A DNA stretch of 64,000 bases, from NCBI RefSeq assembly GCF_039523555.1, contig NZ_BAAAFN010000008.1, forward strand, positions 1 to 64,000. Reading direction: 5' to 3'. The DNA comes from Castellaniella daejeonensis. GTDB lineage: Bacteria; Pseudomonadota; Gammaproteobacteria; Burkholderiales; Burkholderiaceae_B. Below are positions 14,963 through 23,354 of the stretch, one piece after another (the stretch's first letter is position 1; each line of letters starts with the position of its first letter). The notes beneath the pieces were generated by a model. It was not told the origin of the DNA. It saw only the letters and a program-made list of their open reading frames with translations, and did no database searches. The translations under genes and the position numbers were made by a program.

Positions 14963-16675
14963 GTGATTCCCCTTCGCTGCCTGCCTGCCGGCGATGGCGC
15001 CGTATTGGCGGAACTCGGGTCACTGGACGAGACCCTGGCGTTGTTCCAGGCGCTCGGCGAGCGCCCCGAAGGGGTGGACGACGTGATTCCCGCCGCCCGG
15101 ACGCTGCTGGTGCTGTTTCGGCCTTCGGCCCTGGCGCCGCAAGCCGTGGCCGCCTGGCTGCGGCAGGCCGCCGCACGCCTGGAAACGGCGCTCACCGGAA
15201 AAGGGGATGACGGCCGGCCGCATCCGCCTGAGGTACCGGCCGCCGCCATCCGGCGAGTCGAAATTCCCGTGCGCTATGCGGGCGAGGATCTCGATGCCGT
15301 GGCCGAATTGCTGGGCCTGGGCCGCGCGGAACTGATCGAGCGCCATACCGGCAGCGACTATCTGGCGGCCTTTGCCGGTTTCGCGCCGGGCTTCGTCTAC
15401 CTGGCGGGCGGCGACCCCTGTTTCCATGGCGTGCCGCGCCGCGCCGCGCCGCGCGTGCGCGTGCCGGCGGGGTCGGTGGCCGTGGCGGGGGATTTCAGCG
15501 CGGTCTATCCGTCCGACAGCCCGGGCGGCTGGCAGCTGCTGGGCGTCACGCCCCTGCGGATGTGGGACATGGGCCGGGCCGAGCCCGCACTGATCCAGCC
15601 CGGGTTCCGGGTCCGTTTCCGCGACCTGGCTGCTGCTGGCACTGTTTACAGTCTGCCGGAGCATTCCGGGTCCGCCGCAGATGCGGACGGGATGGCCGGA
15701 GATCTTGCCGGCGGCCGCCAGGCACCGGATCGCGAAACGCCTGCTTCGGCTGCGCCGCACGCCTGCTTCGAAGTCCTGGCCGCCGGTCTGCAGACCCTGG
15801 TCCAGGATCTGGGCCGGCCCGGCCTGACCGGCATGGGCGTGTCCTTGTCCGGGGCGCTGGACCGGGGTGCGCTGCGCACGGCCAACCGGATCGTGGGCAA
15901 TCCGGCCACTGCGCCCGTGCTGGAGAACGCCCTGGGTGGACTGCGCCTGGTTTGCCGGGGGCGGGCCGTGGTGGCCGTCACGGGCGCCCGGGCAGCGCTG
16001 ACACTGAGAACGGCGGCGGGAGAACGACTTCCGGCGCCGCTCTGCCGCCCGCTGGCGCTCGACGACGGCGACCAACTGCAGATCGGCGCGCCGGATGCCG
16101 GCGTGCGCTGCTATGTGGCCGTGCGCGGCGGCTGGGACGTGGCGCCCGTGCTGGGCAGTCGCGCCACGGATACCCTGGCGGGAATCGGGCCGGCGCCGTT
16201 GCGCCCGGGCGACCGCCTGCCGGTGGGCGCCGACCTGGAGGGGGTGCGGCTGGCAGCGGTACTGCCGTGTGGCGAAATCCCGCCGGTGCTGCCCGGCCGC
16301 GGCGATCTGGTCACCCTGGAGGTCGTCCTGGGACCGCGTGCAGACTGGTTCACTCCGGAGGCGCTGGTGCTGCTGGCTGGACAGGAATGGACAGTCACGC
16401 CGCAATCCGACCGGGTTGGCATGCGTCTGGCGGGGGCGGAACCCCTGGCGCGCAGCCGCCACGGAGAACTGCCCAGCGAAGGCACGGTGGCCGGTGCGAT
16501 CCAGGTGCCGGCCGGTGGCCAGCCGGTCCTTTTCCTGGCCGATCATCCATTGACCGGCGGCTATCCGGTGATCGGGGTGGTTGCCGCCCGTCACCTGGAT
16601 CTCGCTGCCCAGATCCCCGTGGGCGCCCGCCTGCGCTTCCGGCCCATCGGGCCATTCGAGGAAATCCTGCCATGA
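14963..16675 (+). CDS. Fused 5-oxoprolinase subunits B and C (PxpB-PxpC, KipI-KipA)
   Basis: A 570-residue fusion. Residues 1 to about 220 are the PxpB/KipI (AHS1) domain: AGFAPGFVYLAGGDP, RVRVPAGSVAVAGDFSAVYP and SPGGWQLLGVT. Residues from about 265 are the PxpC/KipA (AHS2) domain: LQTLVQDLGRPGLTGMGVSLSGALDRGALR, then ELPSEGTVAGAIQVPAGGQPVLFLAD and HPLTGGYPVIGVVA. The linker is short. The GTG at 14963 is chosen because GGGGGA lies 8 bp upstream and the B domain begins directly there. The same two domains form part of urea carboxylase, which also carries biotin domains. Its stop overlaps the next start (ATGA). Confidence 0.88.
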   Translation: MIPLRCLPAGDGAVLAELGSLDETLALFQALGERPEGVDDVIPAARTLLVLFRPSALAPQAVAAWLRQAAARLETALTGKGDDGRPHPPEVPAAAIRRVEIPVRYAGEDLDAVAELLGLGRAELIERHTGSDYLAAFAGFAPGFVYLAGGDPCFHGVPRRAAPRVRVPAGSVAVAGDFSAVYPSDSPGGWQLLGVTPLRMWDMGRAEPALIQPGFRVRFRDLAAAGTVYSLPEHSGSAADADGMAGDLAGGRQAPDRETPASAAPHACFEVLAAGLQTLVQDLGRPGLTGMGVSLSGALDRGALRTANRIVGNPATAPVLENALGGLRLVCRGRAVVAVTGARAALTLRTAAGERLPAPLCRPLALDDGDQLQIGAPDAGVRCYVAVRGGWDVAPVLGSRATDTLAGIGPAPLRPGDRLPVGADLEGVRLAAVLPCGEIPPVLPGRGDLVTLEVVLGPRADWFTPEALVLLAGQEWTVTPQSDRVGMRLAGAEPLARSRHGELPSEGTVAGAIQVPAGGQPVLFLADHPLTGGYPVIGVVAARHLDLAAQIPVGARLRFRPIGPFEEILP

Positions 16676-18429
16676 TTCGTAAAGTCCTGATCGCCAACCG
16701 GGGCGAGATCGCCGTGCGCGTTGCGCGCGCCTGCGCCGATTATGGCGTGCGCTCCGTCGCCGTCTATGCCGACGACGATGCCGATGCGCTGCACGTGCGT
16801 CGGGCCGACGAGGCCTGGGCGCTGCAGGGGCGCCGTCCTTCCGAGACCTACCTGGATATCGGCAAGTTGCTGGCCGTTGCGCAGCGCGCCGGAGCCGATG
16901 CCGTGCATCCAGGCTACGGTTTCCTGTCCGAGCGCGCGGAATTCGCGCGCGCGGTCATTGATGCGGGCCTGACCTGGATCGGCCCGCCGCCCGGGGCTAT
17001 CGAGGCGCTGGGCGACAAGGTGGCCGCCCGGCGAATCGCCCAGGCCGCGGGCGCGCCGCTGGTTGCCGGGACCGACGGGCCGGTCGCCAGTGCCGCTGAA
17101 GCACTGGCCTTTGCCGAGGCCCACGGCCTGCCCATCGCCATCAAGGCAGCGTTCGGCGGCGGCGGGCGTGGCCTGAAAGTCGCGTGGCGGCTGGACGAGG
17201 TTGCCGAGTTGTATGAATCGGCCGTGCGCGAGGCGACGGCTGCATTCGGCCGGGGGGAATGCTTCATCGAGCAGTTCCTGGACCGGCCCCGCCACATCGA
17301 GGCCCAGGTGATCGCCGACGCCCATGGGCGGGTGGTGGTGCTGGGCGATCGTGATTGTTCGCTGCAGCGGCGCAATCAGAAGCTGGTCGAAGAAGCCCCC
17401 GCGCCCTTCCTCACGCAAGAGCAGCGCGCCCGCATCCACGATGCCTCCCGCGCCATCTGCGCCCGTGCGGGCTATGTCGGCGCCGGAACGGTGGAATTCC
17501 TGCTGGCGCGCGACGGCCGCATTTCCTTTCTCGAGGTCAACACCCGCCTGCAGGTCGAGCACCCCGTGACCGAGGAAACTTCCGGCCTGGACCTGGTGGT
17601 CGAACAGCTGCGCATCGCCGACGGCCTGCCCCTGTCCGTCGAGTCCACCCCCGCTCCGCGCGGGCACAGCCTGGAATTCCGCATCAATGCGGAGGATCCG
17701 GGGCGTGGCTATCTGCCCGTTCCGGGCCGCGTCGTGCGTTTCGCGCCGCCCTCCGGGCCGGGCGTGCGGATCGACAGCGGCGTGGAGTCCGGCTCCCTGG
17801 TCCCGGGCGTGTTCGACTCATTGATGGCCAAGCTCATCGTCAGCGGCGCCACGCGGGAACAGGCATTGGCCCGTGCGCGCCGCGCCCTGAGTGAATTCGA
17901 GATCGAAGGGGTGGCCTCCGTGCTGCCTTTCCATCGCGCCGTGGTGGATCAGGACGATTTCGTCGGCGAAGACGGCTTCCGCGTGCACACGCGCTGGATC
18001 GAGACCGAGTTCACCGTCGATCTGGCCGATGCCCCCAGGCCTGCGGCACCCGGCACGCCGCCTCTATTGCGTACGTTCGTCGAGATCGACGGTAGGCGCG
18101 TCTCGCTGGGTCTGCCCGCGGGGGCAGTGCCGGCCTGGGGCGCGCTCGCGGGCGGGTCCGGCCCCGATCCGGATGACGCTGCTCCAGCGGCAAGCGGCCC
18201 GCAGGATGCAGGCCCGGGCGGGTTGGCGGCGCCGATCAGCGGCGCGCTGCTGGCCTGGAAAGCAGGCGACGGGTCGGCAGTCGAGGCCGGACAGGTGCTG
18301 GCCGTGATGGAAGCGATGAAAATGGAAACCCAGGTGCTCGCGCCCTTGGCCGGTGTCCTGCGTCAGGCGGTTGCGGAAGGCGCGTTCGTCGAGGCCGGCA
18401 GCCTGCTGGGGCGGGTCGAGACGGCGTAG
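16672..18429 (+). CDS. Biotin carboxylase fused to biotin carrier domain
   Basis: 585 residues. From the N-terminus: biotin carboxylase domain (IRKVLIANRGEIAVRVARAC, HPGYGFLSERAEFA, the ATP-grasp FGGGGRGLKV, GDRDCSLQRRNQKLVEEAP, EVNTRLQVEHPVTE) to about residue 445. A linker of about 65 residues follows, then a biotinyl carrier domain ending the protein with the lysine motif VMEAMKMET. No carboxyltransferase domain is present, and none is encoded nearby. It is translationally coupled to the PxpB-PxpC fusion by a 4-bp ATGA overlap, so the two probably form one complex. The family resembles acetyl/propionyl-CoA carboxylase alpha chains, but context argues for a urea-carboxylase-like partner. 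Confidence 0.9.
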   Translation: MIRKVLIANRGEIAVRVARACADYGVRSVAVYADDDADALHVRRADEAWALQGRRPSETYLDIGKLLAVAQRAGADAVHPGYGFLSERAEFARAVIDAGLTWIGPPPGAIEALGDKVAARRIAQAAGAPLVAGTDGPVASAAEALAFAEAHGLPIAIKAAFGGGGRGLKVAWRLDEVAELYESAVREATAAFGRGECFIEQFLDRPRHIEAQVIADAHGRVVVLGDRDCSLQRRNQKLVEEAPAPFLTQEQRARIHDASRAICARAGYVGAGTVEFLLARDGRISFLEVNTRLQVEHPVTEETSGLDLVVEQLRIADGLPLSVESTPAPRGHSLEFRINAEDPGRGYLPVPGRVVRFAPPSGPGVRIDSGVESGSLVPGVFDSLMAKLIVSGATREQALARARRALSEFEIEGVASVLPFHRAVVDQDDFVGEDGFRVHTRWIETEFTVDLADAPRPAAPGTPPLLRTFVEIDGRRVSLGLPAGAVPAWGALAGGSGPDPDDAAPAASGPQDAGPGGLAAPISGALLAWKAGDGSAVEAGQVLAVMEAMKMETQVLAPLAGVLRQAVAEGAFVEAGSLLGRVETA

Positions 18430-18557
18430 CCGGGCGCGCCGCCCTTGGCGGCTTCTCCTGGCGGCTGGGGTAAAGACTCCGGCTGCCCGGCCGTAGATGA
18501 CGGTGCGGGCGCGCCGGTTCGTTTTCGCGAGTCGGGGCCTGCGGCAGAGACGGTGCC

Positions 18558-19034
18558 ATGGACTTGCTCGATCCCCTTTCTTCGGCCTTGCCCTCTGTGG
18601 CCCCCCTGACGCCCATGGGCGCCAAGGCGATGGCCGGTGGCGCCTTGGCGAATCCGCCATCCTCGGCCCAGCCCGCAATTTCCAGCCTGGGGCGAGCGTT
18701 GTTCGAAGCCGCTTCCGGGACGCAGTCGAGCGCCACGGGCCGCTACCAGGACATCGAGGACAGCGATCTGCCCGAGGCCGTCAAGAACCTGCTGCGGATG
18801 ATCCGCGATTTGCGGGCCAAGCTGGCCCAGCTGATGCGGGAGCTGCGGGCGGTCCAGGCGGACGACAGCATGAATCCGGAAGCCAGGCGCATCCGCCTGC
18901 AGCAGATTCAGGCGCAGATGAGCGCGCTCAATGGCGCGCTGATCGCTGCCACCCAGAAGCTCGCCGCCCTGATGCGGGACATCAGGCTCGGCAAGGGGCA
19001 GCAGATGGCCGCCGCGCAACTGGCGCTGCGCTGA
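18558..19034 (+). CDS. Hypothetical coiled-coil protein
   Basis: 158 residues, not assigned to a function. Residues 1-70 are Ala/Ser/Pro-rich and disordered-looking; residues 75-150 are heptad-rich helices (KNLLRMIRDLRAKLAQLMREL, RIRLQQIQAQMSALNGALIAATQKL) that should form an antiparallel coiled coil. The pattern resembles small FlxA-like proteins in general layout only. It follows the carboxylase gene by 128 bp on the same strand, converging with bioA. Confidence 0.6.
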   Translation: MDLLDPLSSALPSVAPLTPMGAKAMAGGALANPPSSAQPAISSLGRALFEAASGTQSSATGRYQDIEDSDLPEAVKNLLRMIRDLRAKLAQLMRELRAVQADDSMNPEARRIRLQQIQAQMSALNGALIAATQKLAALMRDIRLGKGQQMAAAQLALR

Positions 19035-19088
19035 ACGGCCGCTGAGTTGCCGCCGGGCGGCGCGCGGCCGCCATCGGCGTGCATGCCT

Positions 19089-20363
19089 TCAGGACGGCAA
19101 TGCGGACAACACGGTCTCGATCGCATCCGTCAGCCGCCGCAGGTCGTCCGGCGTCGTCGTGAAGGCGGGCGTCAGGTAGACGATATTGCCGAAGGGGCGG
19201 ATCCATGCGCCCGCCTCCAGGAATTGCCGGCACAGGGCGGCACGGTCTGGCGTGCTGTGCAGTTCCACCGCGCCGATGGCCCCCTTGACGCGAACCTCGC
19301 GCACGCAGGGCAGGGCCGCGCATGGCGCCAGGCCTTCGCGCAGTTGCCCTTCGATCGCCCGGACCTGGGCCAGCCTGGGTTCTCGCTCGAACAGGTCCAG
19401 GGAAGCCAGCGCGGCGGCGCAGGCAAGCGCATTGCCCATGTAGGTTGGCCCATGCATCAGCGCATGCGCGGGATCGTCGGACCAGAAACCCTCGAAGACG
19501 CGCCGGCTGGCCACCGTGGCGGCCAAGGGCAGGGTGCCGCCCGTCAGTGCCTTGGACAGTGTGATGATGTCCGGCTGGACGCCCGCCTGCTCGAAGGCGA
19601 ACATCGTGCCGGTGCGCCCGAAGCCGGTGAAGATTTCATCGAAGATCAGCAGGACATCGTGGCGGTCGGCCAGTTCCCGCAGCCGCGCAAGCACGAAAGG
19701 TTCATGCATGCGCATGCCGCCGGCGCCCTGCACCAGCGGCTCGACCAGGATGGCAGCCATGTGGCCGGCGTGTTCGCGCAGCCATGCGTCCAGGGCATCG
19801 GAGGATGCATCGTCGAGGGGAAGATCGTGCAGGTCCTGGTGCGGGATGATGCCGTCGAAGGCGGCGTGCATGCCCACCCCGGGGTCGCAGACCGCCATGG
19901 TGCCGAATGTGTCGCCGTGGTAGCCGCCCCGGAACGCGACGATGCGGCGTCGTTGCGGCTCGCCCTGGTTGAACCAGTACTGCATGGCCATCTTCAGCGC
20001 CACCTCGACCGAGACGGACCCGGATTCCGTGAAAAAGGCGCGGTCCAGCCCCGGCCCCAGCAGGACGCACAGGCGCTTGGCGAGCTTCAGCGCGGGTTCG
20101 TGCGCGAGTCCGCCGAACATGATGTGCGGCAGGCGGTCGAGCTGGTCGTGCACGGCCCGGGCGATATGCGGATGGTTGTAGCCGTGGCAGGCGGTCCACC
20201 ATGAGGCGATGCCGTCGATCAGGATGCGCCCGTCGGCCAATTGGATGCGGCTGCCCTGCGTGCGGACGACCGGTGCGGGCATGGCCGCCGTCTTCATCTG
20301 GGTGTAGGGCAGCCACACGTGGCGCTGGCCTTCGGTCAGCCAGTCTGGAAGGGGTGTTTTCAT
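19089..20363 (-). CDS. bioA: Adenosylmethionine-8-amino-7-oxononanoate aminotransferase
   Basis: Transfers the amino group of S-adenosylmethionine to 7-keto-8-aminopelargonate, giving 7,8-diaminopelargonate in biotin synthesis. 424 residues of fold-type I PLP enzyme: VWLPYTQMKTA, DGIASWWTACHGYNHP, RGGYHGDTFGTMAV, LLIFDEIFTGFGRTGTMFA and the PLP lysine in ITLSKALTGGTLPLA. The ATG at 20363 is taken; a TTG 13 codons upstream lacks family support. Divergent from bioF across a 199-bp region. Confidence 0.95.
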   Translation of the reverse strand: MKTPLPDWLTEGQRHVWLPYTQMKTAAMPAPVVRTQGSRIQLADGRILIDGIASWWTACHGYNHPHIARAVHDQLDRLPHIMFGGLAHEPALKLAKRLCVLLGPGLDRAFFTESGSVSVEVALKMAMQYWFNQGEPQRRRIVAFRGGYHGDTFGTMAVCDPGVGMHAAFDGIIPHQDLHDLPLDDASSDALDAWLREHAGHMAAILVEPLVQGAGGMRMHEPFVLARLRELADRHDVLLIFDEIFTGFGRTGTMFAFEQAGVQPDIITLSKALTGGTLPLAATVASRRVFEGFWSDDPAHALMHGPTYMGNALACAAALASLDLFEREPRLAQVRAIEGQLREGLAPCAALPCVREVRVKGAIGAVELHSTPDRAALCRQFLEAGAWIRPFGNIVYLTPAFTTTPDDLRRLTDAIETVLSALPS

Positions 20364-20477
20364 GTTTTGTTGCAATTGAGGTGAAATCGAGGCCGGTGCC
20401 AAGATGGCAGTCCGATGAAGTCCGCTTGAAGTGAGTTGGCGGAAAATCCACCCAAAACCGTTCTTCGCCTATCTTCT

Positions 20478-20504
20478 TTGTAAATGCAGTCAAAATAAGT
20501 TTAC
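20478..20504. promoter_or_regulatory. Candidate biotin-repressor-like dyad between bioA and bioF
   Basis: TTGTAAAT (20478-20485) and GTTTAC (20499-20504) form an imperfect dyad in the AT-rich bioA/bioF divergent promoter, recalling BirA operator half-sites (TTGTAAAC/GTTTACAA). The spacing is about 5 bp shorter than in the E. coli operator, so this is a weak call. Confidence 0.3.
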
Positions 20505-20562
20505 TTCATTCATTTTGATATTATCGCCTCCCGATGGGTTTTCATTCCGGGGGCGGGGCGAC

Positions 20563-21747
20563 ATGGCGCGGGACCGATTCGATCCTTTCTTCGAGCGCTA
20601 TCTTCGCGCGGCGCAACAGGAGCACCTGCGGCGTTCGATACGTGTTTTCGGCCATGCATTCCCCGGGCGGCGCGTGCAGGGTGGGCGCGAGATCCTGGAC
20701 TTCTGCAGCAACGATTACCTTGGGTTGTCCCTGCACCCGGACCTGATCGCCAGGGCATGCAGCTACGTCCGGAACCACGGGGCTGGGGCGACTGCGTCGC
20801 GGCTGGTCTGCGGGACGGGCCCGGCCTGCACCGAGGTCGAGGCCAGGATCGCGCATGCCAAGGGCACGCAGGCCGCACTGCTGTTTTCCTCCGGATGGCA
20901 GGCGAACGCGGCGGTCCTGCCGGCGCTGTTGCGGGTGCTGGGCAGCGATGCGCAGGTCTATGTCGACCGCCTGGCCCATGCCAGCCTGCACCAGGGATGC
21001 CGCGCTGCGGGGATCCGGCAGATCCGGTTCCGCCACAACGACCTGGACCACCTCGAGGCCCAGTTGCAGGCGCGGGCCGGGCAGCCCGGACAGCGCATGA
21101 TCGTGACCGAAAGCGTGTTCAGCATGGATGGAGACCGCTGCGACGTGACGGCACTGGCCGGACTCGCGGAGCGGCACGGGGCCTTCCTCTACCTGGACGA
21201 AGCCCACGCCACGGGTGTGCTGGGACCGGACGGCATGGGGTTGTCGAGCCTTGCCGGGGGGCGGGTCGATCTCGCCATGGGAACATTCAGCAAGGCGCTG
21301 GGCAGCTTCGGTGCCTACGTCGCCGGATCCCGTGCGCTGTGCGACTACCTGATCAATGCCTGTTCAGGTTTCATCTACACGACCGCGCTGCCGCCGGCCG
21401 TGCTGGGCGCCATCGACGCCGCGCTGGATCTCGTGCCCGGGATGCAGGCCGAGCGCGCGTCGCTGATGGCCAAGGCCGACGCGCTGCGGCGCGTCCTGCA
21501 GTCCATGGGGCTGGACACGGGCGCTTCGAGCACCCAGATCGTGCCTGTCCTGGTCGGCGACGAATGCCGGGCGCTGGCCTTGAGCCAGGCTCTGGAAAGA
21601 TGCGGCGTGCTGGTCACCGCCATCCGTCCGCCCACGGTGCCGCGCGGCACCAGCCGCCTGCGCATCGCACTCAGCGCGGCGCACAGCCACGCGGACATCG
21701 GCAGGTTGACCGATGCTTTGTCGCAGGCATTGGAGGCCACGGCATGA
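20563..21747 (+). CDS. bioF: 8-amino-7-oxononanoate synthase
   Basis: Condenses pimeloyl-ACP (or CoA) with alanine to make 7-keto-8-aminopelargonate. 394 residues of the alpha-oxoamine synthase family: LDFCSNDYLGLSLHPDLI near the N-terminus, HGAGATASRLVCGTG, the cofactor site FLYLDEAHATGVLGPDGMG, and the PLP lysine in GTFSKALGSFGAYV. The ATG at 20563 is preceded by a GGGGCGGGG stretch; upstream codons do not match the family. Its TGA overlaps the next ATG (21744-21747), so bioF, the hydrolase-methyltransferase fusion and bioD are translationally coupled. Confidence 0.95.
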   Translation: MARDRFDPFFERYLRAAQQEHLRRSIRVFGHAFPGRRVQGGREILDFCSNDYLGLSLHPDLIARACSYVRNHGAGATASRLVCGTGPACTEVEARIAHAKGTQAALLFSSGWQANAAVLPALLRVLGSDAQVYVDRLAHASLHQGCRAAGIRQIRFRHNDLDHLEAQLQARAGQPGQRMIVTESVFSMDGDRCDVTALAGLAERHGAFLYLDEAHATGVLGPDGMGLSSLAGGRVDLAMGTFSKALGSFGAYVAGSRALCDYLINACSGFIYTTALPPAVLGAIDAALDLVPGMQAERASLMAKADALRRVLQSMGLDTGASSTQIVPVLVGDECRALALSQALERCGVLVTAIRPPTVPRGTSRLRIALSAAHSHADIGRLTDALSQALEATA

Positions 21748-23354
21748 ATCCGGCGGGTGCGCCGGACGGCCGTGGGCATGACCAACCGGGCGGCATGATC
21801 GCCGCGCCGCGCGTCGCCGGGGCGTTCTCGCCCACGACACCCACGCTTGTGTTCGTGCACGGCTGGGGGTTCGAGTCCGGTTTCTGGGATGTGCTGCGGG
21901 CCCGATTGCGCGCCTGGCCGCAGCATGCGCTGGAGCGCGGCTACTTTTCCAGCTTGCCGGAGAACGATGCCTTGCCCGGGGGGCCGTTCGTCGTGATCGG
22001 TCATTCGTTTGGCTGCATGCGCATGCTGGCCCGGTTTTCTCCGCCTGCGGGTGCCCTGCCGCGCGCCTGGGTGGCCATCAATGGGTTCGCCCGCTTCTGC
22101 GCCGGAAGCGATTTTCCGCAAGGCGTGGATCGCCGCATATTGCGCCGCATGGCAAGCCGGCTGCGTGCGTCGCCGGCCGCCGTGGTCGACGAATTCAGGC
22201 GGCGTTGCGGCGCAGGTCCGGCCGGCGCCTGCCCATGTCCGCCGACGCTTGTCCGCGATCTGCGGACGATGCAGGAACTCGACCTGCGCGATCGCCTGCC
22301 GGGGCCGGAGGCGCCATGGCTTGCGCTGTCGGGGGCCGAGGACCCCATCGTGCCTGCGTCAATGGCAGGAGAAGCCTTGCCCGGCAAACCCATCGATTGG
22401 CTTGCGGGTGGCGGGCATTTGCTGCCGCTGCAGGCCCCGGACTGGTGTGCCGAGCGCATTGCGGGATTCCTGGAGCGCAACGGTCTGGCGCCGCCGGCCG
22501 CCGCGCGCGCATTCTCCCCGGCCGCCGCGCCCGCTGCTTCCGGCCGCCTTGTCGGCACCGAACGGCCTTCCGGCGTGGGTGCGCGTTTCGGTGCAGCGGC
22601 GGCCCGCTACGATCGCCATGCCGAAGTGCAGCGCGAGGTGGCCGCCCGGCTGGCGGCCCGGATCGGCATGCTGGAGTTGCCGGAACGTCCCCGCATCCTG
22701 GAAATCGGCTGCGGCACGGGCTGTCTCACCCGCCTGCTGGGCGAACGCTTTGCCGAGGCGGACTGGACGGTCACGGATCTGTCCCCCGGGATGGTGGACC
22801 GGGCCCGGAGCCGGTTGCGCCTGGGCGGTACGGTCCGCTACCGGGTCATGGATGGCGAACATCCAGCGCTGGCAGAGGATGCCGGACGCTATGACCTGAT
22901 CTGTTCCAGCATGGTCCTGCAGTGGTTCGCCGATCCCGCCGGGGGGCTGGCGCGGTTGGCGGCCTTGCTGGCGCCGGGCGGGCATCTGGCCGTTGCGTTG
23001 CCCGTGCATGGAACGCTTGCCGAGTGGGATCGGGCGCACGAGGTCCTCGGGTTGCGTTCACGGATGATTCGTTTTCCCCAGCCAGGTGCACTGCGCCTGC
23101 GGCGCAGTGAACTGGCGGGACGGGTGGGCCTGGAGCGCATTGTCGCCGAATGCGGCGGCGCTGCGGCCTTCCTGCGCGGGCTGAAAGGGATCGGGGCGAC
23201 GGCGCCCAGGCCGGGGACGCGGCCATTGCCGCTGCAACTGCTGCGCCGCGTGTGTGCGGAATTCGACCGCACCGGCGCGCGCTGTTCTTACCGGATCGCA
23301 TTCGGTCTGTGGCGCAGGACCGGTGTGCCGATGGAAGGGAGGACATCCGCATGA
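21744..23354 (+). CDS. Fused BioH-like hydrolase and BioC methyltransferase
   Basis: 536 residues, two enzymes in one chain. Residues about 30-245 are an alpha/beta hydrolase: TLVFVHGWGFESGFW, nucleophile Ser88 in GHSFG, Asp200 in SGAEDP, His225 in GGGHLLPLQ. It resembles BioH, which cleaves pimeloyl-ACP methyl ester. Residues about 275-536 are a BioC malonyl-ACP O-methyltransferase: ARYDRHAEVQREVAARL, SAM motif I LEIGCGTG (319-326), ICSSMVLQWFADPAGGLARL. BioC starts and BioH ends the pimelate arm, so one polypeptide would both add and remove the methyl mask. Overlaps bioF and bioD by 4 bp each. Confidence 0.87.
   Translation: MNPAGAPDGRGHDQPGGMIAAPRVAGAFSPTTPTLVFVHGWGFESGFWDVLRARLRAWPQHALERGYFSSLPENDALPGGPFVVIGHSFGCMRMLARFSPPAGALPRAWVAINGFARFCAGSDFPQGVDRRILRRMASRLRASPAAVVDEFRRRCGAGPAGACPCPPTLVRDLRTMQELDLRDRLPGPEAPWLALSGAEDPIVPASMAGEALPGKPIDWLAGGGHLLPLQAPDWCAERIAGFLERNGLAPPAAARAFSPAAAPAASGRLVGTERPSGVGARFGAAAARYDRHAEVQREVAARLAARIGMLELPERPRILEIGCGTGCLTRLLGERFAEADWTVTDLSPGMVDRARSRLRLGGTVRYRVMDGEHPALAEDAGRYDLICSSMVLQWFADPAGGLARLAALLAPGGHLAVALPVHGTLAEWDRAHEVLGLRSRMIRFPQPGALRLRRSELAGRVGLERIVAECGGAAAFLRGLKGIGATAPRPGTRPLPLQLLRRVCAEFDRTGARCSYRIAFGLWRRTGVPMEGRTSA

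Noticed and set aside
20364..20402. TTG start extending BioA by 13 residues
   Set aside because: The added residues do not match the family and the ATG at 20363 gives the normal N-terminus.
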